From DASSQJ01 sp963773655 (GTDB taxonomy: Bacteria > Actinomycetota > Actinomycetes > Actinomycetales > Dermatophilaceae): DNA of 64,000 bases. Made by a program: the position numbers and the translations under genes. Within the stretch, counting starts at the first letter, position 1. The number at the start of each line of letters is the position of its first letter. Below the pieces are notes generated by a model. The model made no database searches, had not been told where the DNA came from, and was given only the letters and a program-made list of their open reading frames with translations. Below are positions 19,474 through 27,971 of the stretch, piece by piece. The stretch spans positions 930,001 through 994,000 of the forward strand of contig CAVZBX010000001.1 in the NCBI GenBank assembly GCA_963773655.1, in the 5' to 3' direction.

Positions 19474-21330
19474 GTGTCCCCCCGCGCCCGCACCGCGCTG
19501 CCGCCGCACGCCACCCCGCCGGAGGCGATCCGCAACTTCTGCATCATCGCCCACATCGACCACGGCAAGTCCACCCTGGCCGACCGGATGCTGCAGATCA
19601 CCGGGGTCGTCGACGACCGGGCCATGCGCGCCCAGTACCTCGACCGGATGGACATCGAGCGGGAGCGCGGCATCACGATCAAGTCGCAGGCCGTCCGGAT
19701 GCCGTGGGAGGTCGACGGCGCCCCGTACGTCCTCAACATGATCGACACCCCGGGGCACGTCGACTTCACCTACGAGGTCTCCCGCAGCCTGGCCGCGTGC
19801 GAGGGCGCCGTGCTCCTCGTCGACGCCGCCCAGGGCATCGAGGCCCAGACCCTCGCGAACCTCTACCTCGCGATGGAGAACGACCTGACGGTCATCCCGG
19901 TCCTCAACAAGATCGACCTCCCTGCCGCGCAGCCGGAGAAGTACGCCGAGGAGCTGGCGGGCCTCATCGGCTGCGAGCCGGAGGACTGCTTCCGGGTGTC
20001 GGGCAAGACCGGCGAGGGCGTGGAGCCGCTGCTCGACTCGATCGTGGAGCAGTTCCCGCATCCGGTCGGCGACGCCGATGCCCCGGCCCGGGCGATGATC
20101 TTCGACTCCGTCTACGACACCTACCGCGGGGTCGTCACGTACGTGCGCGTGATCGACGGGAACCTCAACCCGCGCGAGCGGATCGCGATGATGTCGACCA
20201 AGGCCACCCACGAGCTGCTCGAGATCGGGGTGATCAGCCCCGAGCCGGTGCCCGCCGACGGCCTGGGCGTCGGCGAGGTCGGCTACCTGATCACCGGCGT
20301 CAAGGACGTCCGGCAGAGTCGCGTCGGCGACACCGTGACCAACGCCAAGGTGCCCGCGATCCGGGCGCTCGGCGGCTACCGCGACCCCAAGCCGATGGTC
20401 TTCTCCGGGCTGTACCCGATCGACGGCTCCGACTACCCCGACCTGCGCGACGCCCTCGACAAGCTCAAGCTCAACGACGCCGCGCTCGTCTACGAGCCGG
20501 AGACCTCGGCCGCGCTCGGCTTCGGGTTCCGGTGCGGCTTCCTGGGCCTGCTCCACCTCGAGATCGTCCGCGAGCGGCTCGAGCGTGAGTTCGACCTCGA
20601 CCTCATCTCGACCCAGCCGAACGTCGTCTACGACGTGACGATGGAGGACGGCACCGAGATCGTCGTCACCAACCCCAGCGAGTTCCCCGGCGGCAAGGTC
20701 GCCGAGGTCCGCGAGCCCGTCGTCCGGGCGACGATCCTGGCGCCGAGCGACTTCATCGGCGCGATCATGGAGCTCTGCCAGGGCAAGCGCGGCTCGCTGC
20801 TCGGCATGGACTACCTCTCGGAGGACCGCGTCGAGATGCGGTACACGCTGCCGCTGGCCGAGATCGTCTTCGACTTCTTCGACGCGCTGAAGTCGCGCAC
20901 CCGTGGGTACGCCAGCCTCGACTACGAGCCGGCGGGCGACCAGGTGGCCGACCTGGTCAAGGTCGACATCCTGCTCCAGGGCGAGCAGGTCGACGCCTTC
21001 TCGGCGATCGTCCACAAGGACCGCGCCTACTCCTACGGCGTGATGATGGCCGGCAAGCTCAAGGAGCTGATCCCGCGCCAGCAGTTCGAGGTGCCGATCC
21101 AGGCCGCCGTCGGCGCTCGCGTCATCGCCCGCGAGAACATCCGCGCCATCCGCAAGGACGTCCTCGCCAAGTGCTACGGCGGCGACATCTCCCGCAAGCG
21201 CAAGCTGCTCGAGAAGCAGAAGGAGGGCAAGAAGCGGATGAAGATGGTCGGCCGGGTCGAGGTGCCGCAGGAGGCCTTCATCGCTGCGCTCACCTCGGAC
21301 GGCGCCGGGGCCTCGGCGCCGAAGAAGTGA
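19474..21330 (+). CDS. lepA: Elongation factor 4 (LepA)
   Basis: LepA is a translational GTPase that acts on back-translocated or stalled ribosomes. The 618-residue protein has G1 AHIDHGKSTLADR, G2/G3 RGITIKSQ and DTPGHVDF, G4 NKIDLP, and the EF4-specific C-terminal domain ending VLAKCYGGDISRKRKLLEKQK and KRMKMVGRVEVPQEAF. GTG start with a GAGGA about 10 nt upstream. In most actinobacteria hemW follows lepA closely; here 11 kb of accessory genes intervene. Confidence 0.97.
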   Translation: MSPRARTALPPHATPPEAIRNFCIIAHIDHGKSTLADRMLQITGVVDDRAMRAQYLDRMDIERERGITIKSQAVRMPWEVDGAPYVLNMIDTPGHVDFTYEVSRSLAACEGAVLLVDAAQGIEAQTLANLYLAMENDLTVIPVLNKIDLPAAQPEKYAEELAGLIGCEPEDCFRVSGKTGEGVEPLLDSIVEQFPHPVGDADAPARAMIFDSVYDTYRGVVTYVRVIDGNLNPRERIAMMSTKATHELLEIGVISPEPVPADGLGVGEVGYLITGVKDVRQSRVGDTVTNAKVPAIRALGGYRDPKPMVFSGLYPIDGSDYPDLRDALDKLKLNDAALVYEPETSAALGFGFRCGFLGLLHLEIVRERLEREFDLDLISTQPNVVYDVTMEDGTEIVVTNPSEFPGGKVAEVREPVVRATILAPSDFIGAIMELCQGKRGSLLGMDYLSEDRVEMRYTLPLAEIVFDFFDALKSRTRGYASLDYEPAGDQVADLVKVDILLQGEQVDAFSAIVHKDRAYSYGVMMAGKLKELIPRQQFEVPIQAAVGARVIARENIRAIRKDVLAKCYGGDISRKRKLLEKQKEGKKRMKMVGRVEVPQEAFIAALTSDGAGASAPKK

Positions 21331-21361
21331 GCCGCCGCGCCGTGGAGTGAGCTGCGGCGGC
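21331..21361. terminator. Possible terminator between lepA and the DinB gene
   Basis: An 8-bp inverted repeat (GCCGCCGC / GCGGCGGC) with a 15-nt loop starts directly after the lepA stop codon, in the 37-bp gap between convergent genes. Confidence 0.45.
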
Positions 21362-21367
21362 AGCAGG

Positions 21368-21955
21368 TCAGACGTCGCCGAAGCGCCGCTCGGCGCGCTC
21401 GGCCAGCTTCTCCAGCCGCGTGGTGTAGTCGGACCACCACGCGGCGTCGCGGTCCGGGAGGTTCGAGACCTCCCGCCGCAGCCCCACCGAGCCGTCCACC
21501 TGCTCGCGCAGGATGTCCAGCTGGCCGAGGTGGCGTGCCGTCTCGACGGCCATGTGGACCAGCAGGGTGTGCAGGACCACGTCGTCGCGACTCCACCACG
21601 GGACCGGTGTGGGCGCGTCGGCAGGGAGCGCGGCGATCCCCTCGTCCGCGAACGCCACCGCTCGCTCGTACAGGCCGAGCACCTCGGCCGCCGACTCGTC
21701 CTCGGTCGCCCACATGTCGGCGTTGTCCTCGGCGTCCTCGGCCAGGCACTCCGGTGGGTCGGGGAAGGTCCGGCCGAGGCAGCGCCCGAAGTACTCGAGC
21801 TCGCAGGCGGCGAGGTGCTTGACGAGCCCGAGCAGGTTGGTGCCCGTCGGCGTCCGCGGGCGGCGGAGCTCACGTTCGCCCAGCCCCTCGACCTTCCAGC
21901 GCACCGCCTCGCGCTGGCTCCGCAGGTAGCTCCAGGCGGTCTCCTTGGCATCCAT
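21368..21955 (-). CDS. DinB/DUF664 family protein
   Basis: The 195-residue protein belongs to the DinB-like four-helix superfamily (DUF664, mycothiol-dependent enzyme type). It shows the metal-site histidines in LLGLVKHLAACE, VLHTLLVHMAVETARHLGQLD. In actinobacteria such proteins are often mycothiol- or bacillithiol-dependent transferases or hydrolases. The substrate is unknown. A CAGGGT hexamer ends 7 nt before the ATG. Confidence 0.85.
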   Translation of the reverse strand: MDAKETAWSYLRSQREAVRWKVEGLGERELRRPRTPTGTNLLGLVKHLAACELEYFGRCLGRTFPDPPECLAEDAEDNADMWATEDESAAEVLGLYERAVAFADEGIAALPADAPTPVPWWSRDDVVLHTLLVHMAVETARHLGQLDILREQVDGSVGLRREVSNLPDRDAAWWSDYTTRLEKLAERAERRFGDV

Positions 21956-21975
21956 GCCCGAGACCCTGCCACGTG

Positions 21976-22056
21976 GGAGCGGCGCCCCGCAGCGGACCCC
22001 GGGCGAGGGCGGGCGCCGCGGAGCGGCGCCCCGCAGCGGACCCCGGGCGAGGGCGG
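21976..22056. repeat. Two 37-bp direct repeats, period 44 bp
   Basis: The same 37 bases, beginning GGAGCGGCGCCCCGCAGCGG, occur at 21,976-22,012 and 22,020-22,056 with a 7-bp spacer. They fill part of the 283-bp gap between the Nudix and DinB genes, where no gene is seen. Confidence 0.85.
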
Positions 22057-22238
22057 CCGCCGCCCGCCTTGCCGGAGGGGTACGCCGGACGCCCGGCCGA
22101 CACGCGGATGGTCCGCACTTCCTCCCGGAGCGAGGGGCGAACCCGTCCGGTGACGGGCGGACGACACGTAGGGGGAGGGGCGTGCCTGCGCGTGCGGGAC
22201 CCGCCGACCGGCGGGCTGGGCGTGTCGTCGGCCCGGCG

Positions 22239-22808
22239 TCAGGCCGGGACGCTGGACTCCTCGACCGGACCGGCCTGCACCGGCCCGGTGGCCCAGCGGT
22301 GCGGTTCGGCGGCGAGGGCGAGCAGGTCGAGCAGGTCGCGGGGCCAGACGTCGTCGGTGGTGCTGGCCAGCTCGTCCGGGGACCACCAGCGCAGCTCGAC
22401 GACGGTGAGCTGCTCCTCCTCGGTGTGGCCGGAAGTGTCGACCTCGAAGGGCTCGGCGCGCACGAGGTAAAAGACTTCGGCCTGGTCGACGACCTTGTCG
22501 CTGTAGCCGTGCACGGTGGTGCGCTCGAGCAGCGGGCCGACGAGGTCGGACTCGCTGACCACGAGCCCGGTCTCCTCGAGCAGCTCGCGCACCACGGCCT
22601 GGGCGTCGCTCTCGCCCGGGTCCACCCCGCCGCCGGGCGTCACCCACCAGTGCGCCACCGGGTCGAGACCGAGGTCCGAGTCCTGGAGCAGCAGCAGCCG
22701 CCCGTGGTGGTCGACGAGGAGCACGCGGACGGCCCGCCGCGCGAAGCGGGGGCGCTCCGAGGGGTGGGGCGCGACGAAGCCGGGCCGGCCGGGCAGCGGT
22801 GCGGGCAT
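22239..22808 (-). CDS. Nudix hydrolase
   Basis: The 189-residue protein has the Nudix box GGGVDPGESDAQAVVRELLEETGL (GX5EX7REUXEEXGU) at about residues 58-81, preceded by RRAVRVLLVDHHGRLLLLQD. The fold binds Mg2+ and cleaves nucleoside diphosphate-X compounds; the substrate cannot be assigned. A TACGGT box ends 6 nt before the ATG. Downstream lie short inverted repeats (22,142-22,157 and 22,200-22,215) that could act as a terminator. Confidence 0.9.
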   Translation of the reverse strand: MPAPLPGRPGFVAPHPSERPRFARRAVRVLLVDHHGRLLLLQDSDLGLDPVAHWWVTPGGGVDPGESDAQAVVRELLEETGLVVSESDLVGPLLERTTVHGYSDKVVDQAEVFYLVRAEPFEVDTSGHTEEEQLTVVELRWWSPDELASTTDDVWPRDLLDLLALAAEPHRWATGPVQAGPVEESSVPA

Positions 22809-22840
22809 CCCGCCACCGTAGCCGGGCAGGACAGCCGGGC

Positions 22841-23284
22841 GCGGCTCGGCGCAGGAGGGACCGTCCGCGTGCGGCCCAGCGCAGGAGGGACCGTCCGCGT
22901 GCGGCCCAGCGCAGGGTGGTGGTGCTCAGCGCATGCCGGACCGTGCGCTGAGTGGTGCCGAGGTGCGCTGAGCTGCCGGGGCGTCCGGCCGGGGGCTGGC
23001 CCCTGAGGAGGGGAGCGGGCGACGGAGGGCTGGAGAGCGCGCGCTGCCCGACCTGCGGCTCGGCGCAGGAGGGACCGTCCGCGTGCGGCCCAGCGCAGGA
23101 GGGACCGTCCGCGTGCGGCCCAGCGCAGGGTGGTGGTGCTCAGCGCATGGCGGACCGTGCGCTGAGTGGTGCCGAGGTGCGCTGAGCTGCCGGGGGCGTC
23201 CGGCCGGGGGCTGGCCCCTGAGGAGGGGAGCGGGCGACGGAGGGCTGGAGAGCGCGCGCTGCCCGACCTGCGGCTCGGCCCAGG
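22841..23284. repeat. Tandem ~215-bp repeat with nested 30-bp repeats
   Basis: Unit 1 (22,841-23,054) and unit 2 (23,055-23,269) are identical except for one substitution (GCATGCCGGA versus GCATGGCGGA) and one extra G in a G run. A third unit begins at 23,270 but stops after about 15 bp. Each unit contains two copies of a 30-bp subrepeat containing GGACCGTCCGCGTGCGGCCC and a perfect 9-bp inverted repeat CTCAGCGCA...TGCGCTGAG. Each also holds a 12-codon ORF (22,933-22,971 and 23,147-23,185) giving M(P/A)DRALSGAEVR. This fills the 478-bp gap between the Nudix gene and the sulfur operon; no ordinary gene is seen in it. Confidence 0.9.
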
Positions 23285-23286
23285 GG

Positions 23287-23532
23287 TCAGTCGGGCTCGG
23301 CGACGCGGATGAGGAAGACGAGGTCGCCGCCCTCCTGGCCCTGCGACACCATCTCGTGGCCGTTGGAGTCCGCCCACGCCGGGATGTCGCTGAGCGCTCC
23401 CTTGTCGGTGGCCAGCACCTTCAGCAGCTGGCCCGGCTCCATCCGGCGCGCGGCTTTGGTGGCGGCCATGACCGGCATCGGGCACATCAGCTCACGGGCG
23501 TCGACGAGGACGTCCTCGGTGGTCTCGCTCAT
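23287..23532 (-). CDS. tusA: TusA family sulfurtransferase
   Basis: The 81-residue protein has the TusA sulfur-carrier site LMCPMPVMAATKAARRM (CPxP motif, Cys about residue 17) and a VLATDKGALSDIPAWADSNGHEMV core. TusA-like proteins carry persulfide sulfur in the cytoplasm. AAGGAG lies 6 nt before the ATG. It is the last gene of the sulfur operon, 31 bp after the DsrE2-like gene, and TusA-DsrE2 pairs are typical of sulfur-oxidation clusters. A housekeeping tRNA-thiolation role is less likely in this setting. Confidence 0.9.
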   Translation of the reverse strand: MSETTEDVLVDARELMCPMPVMAATKAARRMEPGQLLKVLATDKGALSDIPAWADSNGHEMVSQGQEGGDLVFLIRVAEPD

Positions 23533-23563
23533 CAGGTCTCCTTCGAAGGGGGCGGGGTCGGTC

Positions 23564-24136
23564 TCAGATGAAGAGGGTGAGGTTGGACTTGCGGGCGTCG
23601 GCCATGAAGGCAGCCGCCCCACCGAACTCGACCCCGTCGATGAAGTCGTCCTGCTCGTACCCGAACACGTCGACGGTCATCTGGCAGGCGATCAGCCGCA
23701 CGTCCATCTCGCGGCAGGTCTCGAGCAGCTCGCCGATGCTCGCGACGTTCTTGTCGGCGAACTTCTTCTTCATCATCCTCGAGGCCACCGTGACCATGCC
23801 GGGCATGGCGGTGACGAGGTCCGGCATCGGCACCGGCATCGGCATCGCCGGGTTGCCCACGGCGTCGACCTTGAGCTTCTTCTCGAAGTCCTTGTGGATG
23901 ATGTTCAGCCCGTAGAAGGTGAAGAAGATGCCCACGTCCATGCCGACGGCGGCGGCGGCGCTGCCCAGGATCAGCGGGGGGTAGGCCCAGTCCAGGGTCC
24001 CCTTCGAGGCCACGATGGCCCCCCGCTTCATGCCGGGGTCCTTCTTCAGGGCGGTGCCGATCTCCTCCTTGACGATGCGGCGGACATCGTCCTCGGTGAT
24101 CGGCGACTGGTCGGTCGTCATCGGCTCAGCGGACAT
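23564..24136 (-). CDS. DsrE2-like sulfur carrier (DsrE/DsrF/DrsH family)
   Basis: The 190-residue protein has an acidic N-terminus, then IVASKGTLDWAYPPLILGSA, a GIFFTFYGLNIIHKDF hydrophobic stretch, a PMPVPMPD turn, and RLIACQMTVDVFGYEQDDF. The Cys in ACQMT is the conserved persulfide-carrying residue of DsrE2-type proteins. Family members move sulfane sulfur together with TusA and rhodanese. The ATG at 24,136 overlaps the end of the TorD-like gene by 11 bp; an internal ATG at 24,121 is a possible alternative. It forms one operon with the molybdoenzyme genes. Confidence 0.87.
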   Translation of the reverse strand: MSAEPMTTDQSPITEDDVRRIVKEEIGTALKKDPGMKRGAIVASKGTLDWAYPPLILGSAAAAVGMDVGIFFTFYGLNIIHKDFEKKLKVDAVGNPAMPMPVPMPDLVTAMPGMVTVASRMMKKKFADKNVASIGELLETCREMDVRLIACQMTVDVFGYEQDDFIDGVEFGGAAAFMADARKSNLTLFI

Positions 24137-25028
24137 GGGTGGGTGTCCCTTCGGTGAGCTGCCGCGCACGGCAGGTGTCGGCGGTCCGGGTGGCGCGGTC
24201 GGCCCAGAAGGCCGCGACGGGTCCGAGCGACCCGACGTCGGTGAGGTGCTCGTCCGCCCACGCATCGGCCAGCCCGGCGATCCAGCCGAGGGTCGTCGTG
24301 GGGTCCTGCTCGAGCATCGCGGCGAGCGTGAAGGCACGCTCGCCGATCCGCAGGCCCAGCCCCTCGGCCCGGGCGCCACGGGCGAGGTCGGAGCGGGTGA
24401 TCACGATGCCGGTGCGCACCGGCGCGAGGAGGGCCGCGGCGAGCTCGCGGGGCCCGTCGACGGAGTCCGGGAGCCCCGGCGCCGTCCGCAGCGCCACGGG
24501 CAGCTCGTCCGGCCCGGGCAGGTCGGCGGCCTCGGCGAGGAGGACGTCGAGCAGCAGACCGGCCCACGCCGCGTAGAACGCCGAGCCGGTGCCGGCGACC
24601 GCCCGGGCGAAGGCCGGCACCCACGTGAGCAGGTGCTCCCAGAGCAGCACCGAGCGGGCCCGCCCGAGCAGTGCCGCCCGGGCCGGGTCGGGCTCGGCCG
24701 CCTCCCCCTCGGTGAGCGTGGCGAGCAGGCCGAGCAGGGCCGCGAGGTGGTCGGGCTCGGTGGGCGGGGTGTACCCGAGCGCGCGCCAGAAGCCGGCGAC
24801 CCGGTCGGCCGCCTCGCCACCGAGCATCCCCTCGGGCCCGAGGTAGACCGAGGCGTACGGCACCGCGCCGAGCACGAACGCCTGGGTGTGGTCGGTCGCC
24901 GTGGGTGCGGTACCGAGGTCGAGTGCCTCGGCGACCCGGGCGTGCGTGGCGTGCGGCGACTCGCAGAGCACGGCGAGGGCCCGCAGCACCTCCGCCGTCG
25001 CCGTGGCCCGCACGGTCACCGTGCTCAC
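24126..25028 (-). CDS. TorD-like molybdoenzyme chaperone
   Basis: The 300-residue, mainly helical protein contains PDPARAALLGRARSVLLWEHLLTWVP and AFYAAWAGLLLDVLL, the TorD/DmsD (NarJ-like) pattern of chaperones that guard molybdopterin enzymes during cofactor insertion. It is longer than the usual ~200 residues, with an N-terminal ~85-residue helical extension. It starts in a GTGA overlap with the catalytic subunit gene, so the two are coupled. The family call rests on pattern and context; sequence conservation in this family is low. Confidence 0.8.
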   Translation of the reverse strand: MSTVTVRATATAEVLRALAVLCESPHATHARVAEALDLGTAPTATDHTQAFVLGAVPYASVYLGPEGMLGGEAADRVAGFWRALGYTPPTEPDHLAALLGLLATLTEGEAAEPDPARAALLGRARSVLLWEHLLTWVPAFARAVAGTGSAFYAAWAGLLLDVLLAEAADLPGPDELPVALRTAPGLPDSVDGPRELAAALLAPVRTGIVITRSDLARGARAEGLGLRIGERAFTLAAMLEQDPTTTLGWIAGLADAWADEHLTDVGSLGPVAAFWADRATRTADTCRARQLTEGTPTHVR

Positions 25029-27958
25029 GCGTCGCCCTGCTCGGGGATGCGGAAGACCTCGGGCCCCGGCTTGAGCGGCCGCATCAGCCAGTAGGGGCGG
25101 CGGGTGCCGTCCGGGGAGACCTCGCGGGCGGAGCGGGTCGTGGCCAGCCACTCGCGGTACACGGCGCGCGACTTGTCGGTGTCGACGCTGATGTCGCCGT
25201 AGCTGTCGCCCGGCTCCGCCGCCGTGACCCGAACCGCCTGGTGCCAGCAGTGCATGCCCGACACGGGGTCCGGGTGCACCGGGAAGGTCATGTTCTGGTG
25301 CACGCCGACGTCGCTCCACCAGATCCGGGCGGTGTCGGGGTCGCTGGACTCGTAGGGACCCACGCCCTTGAGCCGCTTCATCGTCCACGTCGACCCCTCG
25401 CGCACGAGGTCGACCGTGGCCGCCGTCTGGCCCCCGTGGCGATCGGGCTGCTCCTTCGGCACCCAGCGGCCCATGTGGTGGCTGCACGCCACGACGCCGG
25501 GCCGGATGCCCTCGGTGACCCACGCCTTGACGACGAAGTACCCGATGTCGGTGGTGACCCGGACCAGATCTCCGGTGCGCACCCCGAGGGGCGCGGCGTC
25601 GCTCGGGTGCAGCCAGAGCGGGTTGGTCTGGGCGAGCTCGTTGAGCCACTTGGCGTTGGCGCTGCGGGTGTGGATCTGGGTCGGCAGCCGGAAGGTCGAG
25701 ATGAGCACCTTCTGGTCCTCGGCGAGGGTGTCCCGGTGGATGTGGCTGCGGATGTACGTCGGGATGCCGTACTCGGGCCACCCCCACTCGGCGACGGTGG
25801 GGGAGTAGAACTCGAGCAGACCACTCGGCGTCGGGAAGCCCTTCTTCACCTCGCCGTCGACCTCGACGCCGACCGGGTTGCGCCCCTGCGCATCAGGCTG
25901 GGGGGCCCCGGTGGGGGCGAGGTTCTCGGCCGGTGGCTTCGGTGCGGTGGAGTAGACCCGGCCCAGGTCGGTGACGTGCTTGCCCTCGAGCTGGCTCGGC
26001 TCGACCCCGCGCTCGAAGACCTGGCCGACGTGGCTGCTCACCTCGAAGGCCCCGTAGCGGCGCATGAACTGCAGCGGGGTGAGGCCCTCCTCGGCCGCCT
26101 TCTCGGGCAGGCCGGGGACCGAGTTCTCGAAGATCCAGCCGTAGTAGTCGTCGACCGACATCCGCTGCTCGGGGTTCTTCGGCGACTCGTAGTACTTCTT
26201 GATGCCGAGCGAGCCGTCGGGGTCGATCCGCCAGGAGAGCTCCATCCAGAACTCGTTCTCCTCCCACACCTCCCCGGGGTTGGTCTGGCGGGTGTCGGTG
26301 ACGGTCTCGCCCATCCGCTCACGAGCCGCCCGGAGCACCGGCTGGCGGAAGCCGATCCACTGCCCGTCGTACTGCTCGTACGAGTGCAGGTCGTGTCGCT
26401 CGGAGGCCAGCCCCATCGGCAGCACGTAGTCGGCGAGGTAGGCCGTCTCGTTCCACGTCGGGGTGAGCGCCACGTGGCAGCCGATCATCTCCTCGTCGCG
26501 CAGCACCTCGGTCCAGACCATCCCGTCGGGGTTGGTCCACACCGGGTTGTAGACGCGGCTGAAGTAGACGTCGAGCGTGCCTCGGCCCTCCTGCATCATG
26601 TGCGGGAGGATGAACGAGAGCTCGTTCATCGCCAGCGGGTACTCGAGCGGCCAGGTGAGCTCGTTCCACTGGTGCGGGTGGCTCGGCACGTGCATCGGCT
26701 TGGGGACGAACTTGTTCCACGCGTTGAGGTGGGTGCCGCCGGGGGAGGCCACCGCGCCGAGGAGCGCCGCGACGAGGAACAGGGTGCGCGACACCTGCCA
26801 CCCGCCGAGGTTGCCGGCCGCCGCGGAACGCCAGTTGTGCGTCGAGAGCGCCGTCCCGGCGCCGGCCACGAGCTCGGTGACCTCCCGGATCACCGACGCC
26901 TCGACACCGGACTCGGCCGCCGCGAACTCGGGTGTGTACTCGGTGTAGAGGGTCGCGAGGACCTCCTCGAAGGCCTCGAACGTCTCCGGGCGCTCGGGGT
27001 GGACCGCGCGCAGGTACTCCTTCCAGTTCCACCAGCGCCGCACGAAGTCGCGGTTGTACCGCCGCGTCTCGATGAGGTTCTGCGCCACCGCCAGCATGAT
27101 CGCGGCCTCGGTGCCCGGGTACGGCGAGAGCCAGTGGTCGGCGTGGGTGGCGGTGTTCGACAGCCGGGTGTCGAGGACGACCAGCTTGGCGCCCTTCTGC
27201 TTGGCCTCCATGATCCGCTGGGCGTGCGGGTTGAAGTAGTGGCCGGTCTCGAGGTGGCTCGAGATGAGCAGGATGACGCGGGCGTTGGCGTGGTCGGGGC
27301 TGGGGCGGTCGATCCCGGTCCAGTAGTGGTAGCCGGACCGGGCGCCGCTCGAGCAGACGTTGGTGTGCGAGTTGTGCCCGTCGACGCCCCACGAGGCCAT
27401 GACCCGCTCGGTGAAGCCGTCCTCGCCGGGGCGGCCCACGTGGTACATCACCCGGTTGGGTGTGTCGTTCACGAGCGCGGTGCGGATGCGGGCGGCGATG
27501 TCGTCGAGCGCGGTGTCCCAGTCGACCTGCTCCCAGGTGCCCTCGCCACGGCCGCCGACCCGTCGCATGGGGTGGAGGATCCGGTCGGGGTCGGTGACCT
27601 GGTTGTACGTGGCCGGGCCCTTGGCGCAGTTGCGGCCGCGGGAGCCGGGGTGCTCCGGGTTGCCCTCGAACTTGCGGACCTGGAGGGTCTCCTTGTCGAC
27701 GTAGGCGAGCAGACCGCACGCCGACTCGCAGTTGAAGCAGGTCGTCGGCACGAGCATCGAGCGCTTCTCCACCCGCTTCGGCCACGACCGGGAGTCGAGC
27801 TCGACCCAGTCGTCCCAGCGCTCCTTGGGCGGGAAGGCGGCGAGGTGGATCCGGCTCGGGCCCGGGTAGAACGTCTCACCCCGCTCGGTGACCGCCTCGC
27901 GGGCGGCGCTGACGCGCTCGCCGAGGCGCTCGACGGGGGATCGGTCGGTCGTCGTCAT
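25025..27958 (-). CDS. Cytoplasmic molybdopterin oxidoreductase catalytic subunit (SoeA/PsrA-like)
   Basis: This 977-residue DMSO-reductase-family protein has an N-terminal 4Fe-4S site at Cys74, Cys77, Cys81 and Cys111 (CFNCESAC...NCAKG). The probable Mo ligand is Cys202 in HTNVCSSGARSG. Molybdopterin-binding segments follow (LISSHLETGHYFNP, GAKLVVLDTRLSNTATHAD) and a C-terminal MGD domain lies around residues 800-960. The N-terminus has no twin-arginine or other signal, so the enzyme should be cytoplasmic, as for sulfite-oxidising SoeA and unlike periplasmic PsrA/PhsA. ATG 27,958 has GAGGAG upstream and lies 13 bp after the Fe-S/NrfD gene. Sulfite as substrate is inferred from TusA, DsrE2 and the divergent persulfide dioxygenase; other oxyanions or organic substrates (PadB-like) remain possible. 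Confidence 0.9.
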   Translation of the reverse strand: MTTTDRSPVERLGERVSAAREAVTERGETFYPGPSRIHLAAFPPKERWDDWVELDSRSWPKRVEKRSMLVPTTCFNCESACGLLAYVDKETLQVRKFEGNPEHPGSRGRNCAKGPATYNQVTDPDRILHPMRRVGGRGEGTWEQVDWDTALDDIAARIRTALVNDTPNRVMYHVGRPGEDGFTERVMASWGVDGHNSHTNVCSSGARSGYHYWTGIDRPSPDHANARVILLISSHLETGHYFNPHAQRIMEAKQKGAKLVVLDTRLSNTATHADHWLSPYPGTEAAIMLAVAQNLIETRRYNRDFVRRWWNWKEYLRAVHPERPETFEAFEEVLATLYTEYTPEFAAAESGVEASVIREVTELVAGAGTALSTHNWRSAAAGNLGGWQVSRTLFLVAALLGAVASPGGTHLNAWNKFVPKPMHVPSHPHQWNELTWPLEYPLAMNELSFILPHMMQEGRGTLDVYFSRVYNPVWTNPDGMVWTEVLRDEEMIGCHVALTPTWNETAYLADYVLPMGLASERHDLHSYEQYDGQWIGFRQPVLRAARERMGETVTDTRQTNPGEVWEENEFWMELSWRIDPDGSLGIKKYYESPKNPEQRMSVDDYYGWIFENSVPGLPEKAAEEGLTPLQFMRRYGAFEVSSHVGQVFERGVEPSQLEGKHVTDLGRVYSTAPKPPAENLAPTGAPQPDAQGRNPVGVEVDGEVKKGFPTPSGLLEFYSPTVAEWGWPEYGIPTYIRSHIHRDTLAEDQKVLISTFRLPTQIHTRSANAKWLNELAQTNPLWLHPSDAAPLGVRTGDLVRVTTDIGYFVVKAWVTEGIRPGVVACSHHMGRWVPKEQPDRHGGQTAATVDLVREGSTWTMKRLKGVGPYESSDPDTARIWWSDVGVHQNMTFPVHPDPVSGMHCWHQAVRVTAAEPGDSYGDISVDTDKSRAVYREWLATTRSAREVSPDGTRRPYWLMRPLKPGPEVFRIPEQGDA

Positions 27959-27971
27959 GGCGGCGGGCTCC

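Noticed and set aside
19258..22647. Very long reverse-strand open frame
   Set aside because: It is antisense to lepA and mixes low-complexity Arg/Asp/Glu-rich translation. It is a GC-rich shadow of lepA, the DinB gene and the Nudix gene.
22841..23284. CRISPR-like array
   Set aside because: The repeats are two long tandem units with nested subrepeats that touch each other. There are no evenly spaced unique spacers and no cas genes in the window.
25025..27958. Formate dehydrogenase or nitrate reductase
   Set aside because: There is no Sec codon or Tat signal, and the partners are an NrfD-type membrane protein with TusA and DsrE2. NarH/NarI-type or Fdh gamma-type subunits are absent.
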